From Desulfuromusa sp. (lineage in GTDB: Bacteria; Desulfobacterota; Desulfuromonadia; Desulfuromonadales; Geopsychrobacteraceae): a stretch of 5,039 nt of DNA. Below, piece by piece: positions 1-5,039 of the stretch. Numbering within the stretch: position 1 is the first letter of the stretch; every line of letters starts with the position of its first letter. The stretch lies in the NCBI GenBank assembly GCA_029934755.1, contig JAOZLQ010000166.1, forward strand, positions 1 to 5,039. The letters are read 5' to 3'. Both the position numbers and the translations under genes were made by a program. Below the pieces are notes generated by a model. It was not told where the DNA came from, ran no database searches, and saw nothing but the letters and a program-made list of their open reading frames with translations.

Positions 1-2
1 TT

Positions 3-53
3 AAGAGTCAGCAGGTTCTTGAGGTGGTTCAGCGGGTAGTGATAGCGTCGTAA
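3..53 (+). CDS. Possible C-terminal tail of an upstream gene (partial)
   Basis: The reading frame starting at base 3 is open from the window edge to a TAA at 51-53 and encodes KSQQVLEVVQRVVIAS. The peptide is short but looks like the end of an amphipathic helix. The other two forward frames stop at bases 2-4 and 37-39. If real, it is the end of a gene read in the same direction as cheA, with 56 bases between them. A chemoreceptor or another chemotaxis protein would fit the context, but 16 residues cannot identify a family and it may not be coding at all. Confidence 0.35.
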   Translation, partial: KSQQVLEVVQRVVIAS

Positions 54-109
54 AAGATGAGGATTTTTGCGAGTATACAAATGTTAATTTTTCGAGCAGG
101 TCACTATTG

Positions 110-1939
110 ATGGATATTCCTAAATTCAGAGAAATGTTTCTAGCTGAAGCTGCTGAGCACCTTGAGCTGATGGTTGATATTTTGCTCCAACTTGACTCCG
201 ATCCTGAAGATCAAGATGGCATTGATGCATTGTTTCGTGAGGCCCATTCGATTAAAGGGATGGCAGCAACGATGGAATATGCTGAAACAGCAAAATTAGC
301 CCATTATCTGGAAGACCACCTCGATCATTGCCGCCAACTCGGAAAAATCAGTGGTGTTGAAATTGATTGGCTTCTGGAAGCTGTTGATCTGCTGGAATTA
401 TTGTTGAACGATATCCGCAATGAACAACCGGAACGGAGTACCGATAGTTTTATTGCAACCATCCCAAAGGAAGAAAAAACGGAAATCAGCCCACCCATAG
501 AGGGAGATATAACCGATCTGGCTATGTGCGGGCGAGGACAACTTATCCAACTGCAACTACAAGAGACAGTGGTGGCACCAGGACCACGTTTTTTGGTTCT
601 TTTAAAAAGAATAGCTGATCTAGGGACAGTTCTTGAATCAAACCCATCCACAGAAGACCTTCTTCAAGGTAATGCTCCCGATAAGTTAGTCGTGCGACTG
701 GATAGTCATATCCCGCAGGAGCAGATCTACCAAGAATTACAAAAATATAGTGAATTACAAGAAATTACTTTTCCCGATGAACCTGAAGAAGAACAACAAC
801 AGAAAAAAAACCCCATAGACAAGACCGTGCGGGTCAGTACCAAACTACTTGATCATCTTATTAATCTCACCGGAGAATTGATCACCAACCGCTACCAAAT
901 GCAAAGCGCCATTAAACAGCATAGCTGGGAAGAGCTGGACGAAGGAGTTGGGCAGTTGGCACGGTTGGTAAAGAACCTTCACCACCAGGTTCTAAAGGTA
1001 CGGATGGTCTCTCTGGAAAGTTTAGCTGGGCGGATATCAAGAACGGTTCATGATCTCTCTCGAAACCATGAGAAAGAAATCCAATTAAATATACAAGGGG
1101 CAGACATTGAGCTGGATCGAGCGATTGTTGAAGAATTAACTGATCCTCTTATTCACATGGTTCGCAACGCAGTTGATCATGGAATTGAACAATGTGGCAC
1201 GATATCTGTCAAAGTTTGGCGGGAACGGGATCAAGTGCTAATCCAAGTCGCTGATGATGGTCGTGGTATCGATCCAGAAAGAATCCGGCAACGGGCACAA
1301 GACAAAGGATTACTGACTCCAGCTCAGGCAAAAACGATCCGTGACTATGATCTTTTCCAATTAATTTGTCAGCCCGGGTTTACTACAGCTGAGGAAATCA
1401 GTGAAACCTCCGGTCGTGGTGTTGGAATGGATGTGGTAAAAACGGCAGTGGAACGAGTTGGCGGAATTTTGCTGATCGATTCTACTCTGGGAGAAGGTGC
1501 ACGAATAACCCTTAAAGTGCCGCTCTCTCTGGCAATTATTCGAGTTTTAATTGTCGAATGTGATGGTACCAGAATGGCAATGCCAATTACCCGAGTCGTA
1601 CAAACATTTGAAATTACTGCCGATGAAGTGCAAAGTAGTGGGAAGCAACTGATGATTCACTATCAAGATGAACTATTACCGATGCTATCGTTACGGAAAA
1701 TTCTGAAATTGGCAAAAGGCTCACAGCTTGATCCCATTCCACTGGTGATTACTGAGGTAATGGGACGCAAAATTGCATTGGTTGTTGATCGGCTGATCGG
1801 TCAGCGAGAAGTTTTTGTCCAACGCTTGCCCGCTCCATTCGATCAGGTTCGCGGTTGTAGCGGGGGAACGATTTTAGGTGATGGTCAAATTATATTCCTG
1901 CTTGACCTGCAATCTTTATTTGAACGCCGCCGTGGATGA
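110..1939 (+). CDS. cheA: Chemotaxis sensor histidine kinase CheA
   Basis: Cytoplasmic kinase that, coupled to chemoreceptors by CheW, autophosphorylates on a histidine and passes the phosphate to CheY and CheB. Residue numbers count from an in-frame TTG at 107; subtract one for the ATG at 110. Domains in order: HPt (about 1-105) with phosphoacceptor H47 in the motif AHSIKG; acidic linker; P2-like response-regulator-binding domain (about 142-225); helical dimerisation domain (about 240-310); HATPase with N box HMVRNAVDHG (350-359), G1 box DDGRGID (383-389), F-box-like PGFTT (423-427) and G2 box GRGVGMD (436-442); and a CheW-like P5 domain (about 470-610). All key catalytic motifs are intact. 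The segment between HGIE (361) and GTI (364) is much shorter than in Thermotoga-type CheA. I prefer ATG 110: a weak AGG at 98-100 sits 9 bases upstream. TTG 107 would add one residue. Family assignment is very secure. Confidence 0.96.
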   Translation: MDIPKFREMFLAEAAEHLELMVDILLQLDSDPEDQDGIDALFREAHSIKGMAATMEYAETAKLAHYLEDHLDHCRQLGKISGVEIDWLLEAVDLLELLLNDIRNEQPERSTDSFIATIPKEEKTEISPPIEGDITDLAMCGRGQLIQLQLQETVVAPGPRFLVLLKRIADLGTVLESNPSTEDLLQGNAPDKLVVRLDSHIPQEQIYQELQKYSELQEITFPDEPEEEQQQKKNPIDKTVRVSTKLLDHLINLTGELITNRYQMQSAIKQHSWEELDEGVGQLARLVKNLHHQVLKVRMVSLESLAGRISRTVHDLSRNHEKEIQLNIQGADIELDRAIVEELTDPLIHMVRNAVDHGIEQCGTISVKVWRERDQVLIQVADDGRGIDPERIRQRAQDKGLLTPAQAKTIRDYDLFQLICQPGFTTAEEISETSGRGVGMDVVKTAVERVGGILLIDSTLGEGARITLKVPLSLAIIRVLIVECDGTRMAMPITRVVQTFEITADEVQSSGKQLMIHYQDELLPMLSLRKILKLAKGSQLDPIPLVITEVMGRKIALVVDRLIGQREVFVQRLPAPFDQVRGCSGGTILGDGQIIFLLDLQSLFERRRG

Positions 1940-1981
1940 AAAAGACCGACGATTATGGTACTAAGTAACTAGAAAATAATT

Positions 1982-1987
1982 GGGGGA
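1982..1987 (+). promoter_or_regulatory. Ribosome binding site of the CDF transporter gene
   Basis: A purine run, GGGGGA, lies 8 bases before the ATG at 1996 and supports that start. I found no convincing sigma-70 promoter in the 56 bases between cheA and this gene, and no terminator. Co-transcription with cheA is therefore possible, although the two functions are unrelated. Confidence 0.6.
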
Positions 1988-1995
1988 TAATATCT

Positions 1996-2919
1996 ATGGC
2001 TTCTGGCTCCAAAAAAGTTATTTTTGCCGCACTTGCCGGCAATTCACTGATTGCAATTACTAAATTTGTTGCCGCTTCTATCACTGGAAGTTCAGCCATG
2101 CTTTCTGAAGCAATTCATTCTCTGGTTGATACAGGCAATCAAGGGCTGTTGCTCTATGGAATGAAAAGGGCAAAAAAACCAGCAGATAAAGATTTCCCCT
2201 TTGGCCATGGCAAAGAAATCTATTTCTGGAGTTTCATTGTTGCCATCCTGATCTTCGCTTTGGGCGGTGGTATCTCTGTTTATGAAGGTATTCACCACCT
2301 GTTGCACCCTCAACCAGCAAAGAACCCCCTCATCAACTATTTAGTTCTCAGCCTGGCAATTATTTTTGAAGGAATCGCATGGCTTTTTGCTCTGCGTGAA
2401 TTCAGACGGACAAAAGGCAAAAATGGCTATGTTGATGCGATTAATCAAACCAAAGATCCGTCCATTCTAGTTGTCCTGTTTGAAGATTCCGCCGCCATGC
2501 TTGGTTTATTGGTCGCCTTGATCGGTATTGGCCTGACTCAACTGACTGGAAACGTTTATTTTGACGGGAGCGCATCTATTCTGATTGGTTTTATCCTGAT
2601 TGGAACAGCAATATGGCTAGCTCGTGAAACCAAGGGGCTCCTGATTGGTGAAAGTGCCGAACCGCATATTGTACAGGGGATTCATGAAATTGTGCAAAAG
2701 AGCACAATCGTCGAGGGTGTCAACGAGATCTTGACCATGCATATGGGGCCAGATTTTATCCTGGTAACTTTGAGTGCTGATTTTACCGATAATGCTTCTG
2801 CCAATGAAATTGAAAAACAGGTTGCAGAACTGGATTTACAGATCAAGACCCGGTTCCCACGAATTAAGCGGGTTTTTATTGAAGCTGAAAAGTTAGCCAG
2901 AAAAAAGGCTGTTTCTTAA
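1996..2919 (+). CDS. Cation diffusion facilitator (CDF) metal transporter, SLC30A9/ZnT9-like
   Basis: Inner-membrane divalent-metal transporter of the CDF family. Members usually export Zn, Fe, Mn or Co by proton antiport and work as dimers. Six membrane segments are visible at about 8-28, 34-55, 74-98, 113-133, 155-180 and 188-208, followed by a cytoplasmic domain (about 212-307) of the usual ferredoxin-like size. The TM2 metal motif is present as H41-SLV-D45. The conserved loop FGHGKE is at 69-74. In TM5 the canonical HxxxD reads VLFED: D164 is kept but the histidine position is V160, with E163 next to the aspartate. This, together with the GLTQLTGN motif (179-186) and LLIGESAEP (215-223), recalls the ZnT9-like branch of the family. 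That placement is from memory. The substrate cannot be read from sequence. The 307-residue length is normal, and the start has a good ribosome binding site. The last bases overlap the convergent regulator gene. Confidence 0.93.
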   Translation: MASGSKKVIFAALAGNSLIAITKFVAASITGSSAMLSEAIHSLVDTGNQGLLLYGMKRAKKPADKDFPFGHGKEIYFWSFIVAILIFALGGGISVYEGIHHLLHPQPAKNPLINYLVLSLAIIFEGIAWLFALREFRRTKGKNGYVDAINQTKDPSILVVLFEDSAAMLGLLVALIGIGLTQLTGNVYFDGSASILIGFILIGTAIWLARETKGLLIGESAEPHIVQGIHEIVQKSTIVEGVNEILTMHMGPDFILVTLSADFTDNASANEIEKQVAELDLQIKTRFPRIKRVFIEAEKLARKKAVS

Positions 2920-3782
2920 TCTACATTTTTTTTGCTCACGATTAAATTCTTAAATGCCAATAATGCCTTATTGATGTTCTCATTGTGCCGCCAGACAAAC
3001 CAAGTGGTCATATTGCCGAAATCTTTGGGCAAAGAGTAGAGTGAGTAGTTGTATTGAAGATGCGGACGTTCGACCACTGAACGGGGCAAACAACTAATCC
3101 CCATGCCTGCAGCAATACAACCGAGAATTCCCTCAACCGAACCAAATTCTATAATTTGATAAGGCCGCCGCCCAGTTTTTTTAAGCCACCCTTCCAATTG
3201 TGCCCTGTATGTACATCCCGTACGAAAAACCAGAATATTCAAGTTATTGAGCAGCTCAAGAGATTTTACAGAGGGTGGAGCCACAAGGACGAGTTCTTCC
3301 TCATAGGCTTTTTCGACAACGAGAGCATCATGAGTCACTTTACCTGAAACCAGAACCCCATCAACTTGGTAATCAACCAGCCGCTTCAGTGATTCCTCCG
3401 ACGTACCGGTAACCAGATGCAATTCAACCTGTGGATAAGAACGATGATAGGTGGCCAATAGTGGCGGCAGACGTACGGCTGCAGTTGTTTCCATCGTTCC
3501 AATCAAAAGTTTACCATGCGGTTCATTTTGATTGGTGATAGCACCTTCTGCCTCTTTGACAAGCCGAATGATTCGTTCGGCATATTCAAGAAGCTGATGT
3601 CCAGAGCTTGTCAGGGTGACACCTCTACTCTTGCGATGAAATAACGTGACTCCGAGACGCTCCTCTAACTGCTTGATACGAGCTGTAATATTGGATTGGA
3701 CACAATGAATCTCTTCTGCAGCCCTTGAGAAATTCCCTTTTTTGGCAACAGCTAAGAATATCTTGAGTTCACTGATTTCCAT
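2916..3782 (-). CDS. LysR-type transcriptional regulator, PtrR/YofA-like
   Basis: DNA-binding regulator of the LysR family. The N-terminal winged helix-turn-helix covers about residues 1-60, with recognition helix VQSNITARIKQLE (28-40). A linker helix (about 60-85) leads to the periplasmic-binding-protein-like effector domain (about 90-285). The segments GTMETTAAVRLP (95-106), CTYRAQLEGWL (190-200) and AAGMGISCLPRS (224-235) resemble E. coli PtrR (YneJ) and Bacillus YofA more than other LysR members. This comparison is from memory. The start is well fixed: an in-frame TAG lies two codons upstream, and AGGAG (3795-3799) precedes the ATG with a rather long 12-base gap. The gene is divergent from a LysE-type exporter, its most likely target, with export of an amino acid or related amine as the inferred theme. 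Its stop overlaps the stop of the CDF gene. An A8 run near its 3' end touches only the last residues. Confidence 0.94.
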   Translation of the reverse strand: MEISELKIFLAVAKKGNFSRAAEEIHCVQSNITARIKQLEERLGVTLFHRKSRGVTLTSSGHQLLEYAERIIRLVKEAEGAITNQNEPHGKLLIGTMETTAAVRLPPLLATYHRSYPQVELHLVTGTSEESLKRLVDYQVDGVLVSGKVTHDALVVEKAYEEELVLVAPPSVKSLELLNNLNILVFRTGCTYRAQLEGWLKKTGRRPYQIIEFGSVEGILGCIAAGMGISCLPRSVVERPHLQYNYSLYSLPKDFGNMTTWFVWRHNENINKALLAFKNLIVSKKNVD

Positions 3783-3794
3783 AGGCTATGATAT

Positions 3795-3799
3795 CTCCT
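3795..3799 (-). promoter_or_regulatory. Ribosome binding site of the LysR-type gene
   Basis: On the minus strand AAAAGGAGA (3794-3802) contains a full AGGAG core. It lies 12 bases before the ATG at 3782, longer than ideal. The in-frame TAG between the two excludes an upstream start in that frame, so the ATG at 3782 stands. Confidence 0.7.
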
Positions 3800-3834
3800 T
3801 TTATGATTACTACTATCTTTTTATTTTATTTGTG

Positions 3835-3863
3835 ATAATACCGATGAAGCAGTAGCCTGTCAA
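3835..3863 (-). promoter_or_regulatory. Sigma-70 promoter of the LysR-type gene
   Basis: Read on the minus strand there is a perfect -35 box TTGACA (3863-3858), a 17-base spacer (3857-3841), and a -10 box TATTAT (3840-3835) that differs from consensus at one position. Transcription would start near 3828, giving a leader of about 45 bases that carries the AGGAG site. This is the best promoter match in the window. A small inverted repeat overlaps the -35 box, which would suit autorepression, a common habit of LysR regulators. Confidence 0.72.
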
Positions 3864-3870
3864 ATATTGA
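3860..3870. promoter_or_regulatory. Inverted repeat over the LysR -35 box, candidate operator
   Basis: TCAA-ATA-TTGA is a dyad with 4-base arms that overlaps the -35 box of the regulator promoter. LysR proteins often bind interrupted AT-rich dyads here, repressing their own gene and activating the divergent one. Arms this short occur often by chance, so the operator role is an inference from position. Confidence 0.3.
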
Positions 3871-3890
3871 GCCACAATGAAACTGAGTTT

Positions 3891-3904
3891 GTTCTTGTTT
3901 GAAC
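3891..3904. promoter_or_regulatory. Inverted repeat GTTC-N6-GAAC in the divergent region
   Basis: GTTCTTGTTTGAAC is a dyad with 4-base arms and a 6-base centre, about 50 bases upstream of the exporter start. Its right arm continues a TTGA core also found in the 3860-3870 dyad, so the two could be recognition and activation sites of the same LysR dimer pair. The repeat is short and the role is inferred. Confidence 0.3.
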
Positions 3905-3937
3905 CGGATCAGGGACATTCCAAACTGCTAACACTGG

Positions 3938-3950
3938 GATATTAAATATC
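3938..3950. promoter_or_regulatory. Perfect 13-base palindrome just before the exporter start
   Basis: GATATTAAATATC has perfect 6-base arms around a single central A. It ends 4 bases before the ATG of the LysE-type gene, where a ribosome binding site would normally be. It could be a protein-binding site or part of the exporter promoter (TATTAAAT resembles a -10 element), but no matching -35 box is present. As RNA it would be a very weak hairpin, because the loop would have to consume part of the stem. Confidence 0.4.
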
Positions 3951-3954
3951 AACC

Positions 3955-4581
3955 ATGAATACAACTATGACGTTATTGAGTGTGATATCGATTTGGAGTC
4001 TTGCCGTTATCACACCCGGACCAAATTTATTAATTACAGTACAGACAACCGTTAATCATTCTCGCCTGGATGGTATGTTTATCGTACTTGGTACCTGCAC
4101 AGGAACGATGATTTGGTCAATCGTTGGCTTTTTTGGAATCACCTATCTTTTCACCGTTGCACCCTGGATTTACGTGACTTTAAAAACAGTTGGCGGGAGC
4201 TACCTTATTTATCTTGGTATAAAATCGGTTATCAGTTTACGCAAGGCCAATGCAAGAATAAATGAACCTCAAGACCAACAGCAAAAACTATTTATTGACT
4301 GGCAAAAAGGATTAATGACTAATCTTTTAAATCCAAAAACAGCTATGTTTGTTACAAGCATATTCGCATCAGCATTACCACAAGATCCATCATTGCTTCT
4401 TGGTATGTTGAGTGTAATACTAATGGCGTCCATATCACTGCTTTGGTATTCAATCGTGGTTTTTCTATTCTCTTCTAAAAAAATAAAGAATCAATATGGA
4501 CGAACGCAAAATTGGATGCAGGGTTTTGCTGGTGCTGCATTTGTTGTTTTTGGGACAAAGCTGATTTTGGAAAACAAATAA
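3955..4581 (+). CDS. LysE/RhtB family amino-acid exporter
   Basis: Inner-membrane exporter of the LysE/RhtB superfamily, which expels amino acids such as lysine, arginine, threonine, homoserine or leucine. The family signature TPGPN is at residues 20-24 in the first membrane helix, followed by GTCTG (46-50), GGSYLIYLG (80-88) and NLLNPKTAMF (123-132). Five or six hydrophobic segments and a length of 208 residues fit the family. A polar loop (about 95-118) carries a QDQQQK stretch. The substrate is unknown. The gene is divergent from a LysR-type regulator, as in LysG/LysE and ArgP/ArgO. The start is uncertain: neither ATG 3955 nor the in-frame ATG 3967 has a good ribosome binding site. The nearest purine run, GGGA (3936-3939), is 15 bases from the first. 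I kept 3955 because it retains the full N-terminus. Base composition is AT-richer than in the genes to the left. Confidence 0.93.
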   Translation: MNTTMTLLSVISIWSLAVITPGPNLLITVQTTVNHSRLDGMFIVLGTCTGTMIWSIVGFFGITYLFTVAPWIYVTLKTVGGSYLIYLGIKSVISLRKANARINEPQDQQQKLFIDWQKGLMTNLLNPKTAMFVTSIFASALPQDPSLLLGMLSVILMASISLLWYSIVVFLFSSKKIKNQYGRTQNWMQGFAGAAFVVFGTKLILENK

Positions 4582-4674
4582 TTCAGTCATTTTCAGAAGA
4601 ATTATTATCAGGATTTCTGGTCTAACAATCCTTAGAATCTTATAGCCACGGCGTTGGAACTGAAGGGAAAATCA
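4582..4674 (+). other. Short intergenic region before csaA
   Basis: These 93 bases hold a 6-base inverted repeat, AGGATT (4610-4615) and AATCCT (4627-4632), with an 11-base loop. No T run follows, so it is not a convincing terminator. A -10-like TAGAAT lies at 4633-4638, but no good -35 box sits at the right distance. The csaA-like gene may have a weak promoter here or be read through from the exporter. Confidence 0.3.
4663..4668 (+). promoter_or_regulatory. Ribosome binding site of the CsaA-like gene
   Basis: AAGGGA lies 6 bases before the ATG at 4675. It settles the start at that ATG rather than at the in-frame TTG at 4654, which has no purine run in front of it and would place this site inside the coding sequence. 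Confidence 0.7.
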
Positions 4675-5034
4675 ATGGCAAAAGACATAAAACCGCTTGT
4701 ATCTTTTGAAGAATCATTTGATAAACTGGACATTAGGGTAGGTAGAGTTATTCAAGTTGACCTTGAGACAAGGACACATAAGCCAACCTATAGAATGACT
4801 GTGGACTTTGGTAAATTTGGAAAACGTGTGAGCTATGGCCGATTTACGCAACACCCCATTGAGGAAGTAAAAGATAGGCTTGTTCTTGGAGTCTTGAATT
4901 TTGAACCCAAGGAAATGGGACCAGGTATTTCCGAAGCGCTTATTATTGGAGTTCAATACCCCAAAGCAGAAAGTGGTGAAGCAACATTTGTATCTCCAGC
5001 CGTCAATGCAAAAATTGGCAGTAAGCTTTTCTAG
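4675..5034 (+). CDS. csaA: CsaA-like tRNA-binding domain protein
   Basis: Small cytoplasmic protein consisting of one tRNA-binding OB-fold, the domain found in CsaA, MetRS C-termini and Arc1p/EMAP-II. Bacillus CsaA is a homodimer that binds tRNA and has been reported to have export-related chaperone activity. From ATG 4675 the protein has 119 residues, near the roughly 110 of CsaA. Visible family motifs are FDKLDIRVGRV (15-25), the TVDFG strand (42-46), LGVLNFEPKEMG (71-82), SEALIIGV (86-93) and a C-terminal AKIGSKLF (112-119), matching the PNGxKI-type end of CsaA. The central strand reads SYGRFT (53-58) where Bacillus CsaA has SSAQIT, so this is a divergent branch and the exact role is uncertain. 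The gene lies 93 bases after the exporter on the same strand. No functional link between them is evident. Confidence 0.85.
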   Translation: MAKDIKPLVSFEESFDKLDIRVGRVIQVDLETRTHKPTYRMTVDFGKFGKRVSYGRFTQHPIEEVKDRLVLGVLNFEPKEMGPGISEALIIGVQYPKAESGEATFVSPAVNAKIGSKLF

Positions 5035-5039
5035 CAGAT

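Noticed and set aside
325..651. Antisense 108-codon ORF inside cheA
   Set aside because: It lies wholly within the well-supported cheA coding sequence, has no recognisable domain and a low-complexity Ser/Arg-rich translation.
2092..2313. Antisense ORF inside the CDF gene
   Set aside because: It is a shadow of conserved transmembrane coding sequence, with no family resemblance and no ribosome binding site noted.
2895..2933. Hairpin AGCC-N8-GGCT followed by a T8 run, as a terminator for the CDF gene
   Set aside because: The stem has only 4 base pairs and the T run starts 15 bases after it, too far for an intrinsic terminator. On the minus strand the following T run is only four bases.
3156..3347. 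Plus-strand ORF inside the LysR-type gene
   Set aside because: It overlaps the conserved effector-binding domain on the other strand and resembles no known protein.
3831..3839. Plus-strand extended -10 (TGTGATAAT) as the exporter promoter
   Set aside because: It coincides with the -10 box of the much stronger minus-strand promoter, has no -35 partner, and would leave a leader of over 100 bases.
3783..3858. Inverted repeat AGGCTA (3783-3788) and TAGCCT (3853-3858)
   Set aside because: The 6-base arms lie 64 bases apart, the left arm being next to the regulator start codon; this is likely coincidence.
4654..4674. TTG at 4654 as the csaA start
   Set aside because: The ATG at 4675 has a well-placed AAGGGA site, and the extra seven residues are not part of the conserved domain.
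4714..4956. Antisense ORF inside the csaA-like gene
   Set aside because: It is contained within a recognisable tRNA-binding domain gene and its own translation is unremarkable.
1..5039. Mobile element, CRISPR array, tRNA or defence system
   Set aside because: I saw no transposase or integrase, no regularly spaced repeats, no tRNA-like fold and no defence-related protein. The genes belong to common families.

Overview
The window reads as ordinary chromosome of a Gram-negative bacterium. The CheA sequence, with its HPt domain and its compact ATPase region, resembles what I recall of Desulfuromonadales (Geobacter/Pelobacter-type) CheA proteins. That assignment is a guess from memory of the family, not a search result. 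There are five complete genes, one probable gene tail at the left edge, and no RNA genes, mobile elements, CRISPR arrays or long repeats that I can see.

Layout. Positions 1-53 may hold the last codons of an upstream gene. A CheA chemotaxis histidine kinase follows (110-1939, +), and 56 bases later a cation diffusion facilitator metal transporter (1996-2919, +). Its stop codon overlaps the stop codon of a convergent LysR-type regulator (2916-3782, -). A 172-base divergent intergenic region (3783-3954) separates the regulator from a LysE/RhtB-type exporter (3955-4581, +). The last gene is a small CsaA-like tRNA-binding-domain protein (4675-5034, +).

How the genes relate. CheA has no other chemotaxis gene beside it in the window, so it is probably the last chemotaxis gene of a cluster extending to the left. 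The clearest functional unit is the divergent LysR/LysE pair, the classic layout for an exporter controlled by its own ligand-sensing regulator. The regulator has a near-consensus sigma-70 promoter (TTGACA, 17-base spacer, TATTAT). The exporter has neither a convincing promoter nor a good ribosome binding site, but several small inverted repeats lie in front of it, as expected for an activator-dependent gene.

Base composition drops from about half G+C in sampled rows of the regulator to about 37% in the exporter, so the right-hand third may have a different history. I found no evidence of a previously undescribed system. The points worth a second look are the shortened CheA ATP-binding region, the non-canonical metal site of the transporter, and the regulatory structure between regulator and exporter.
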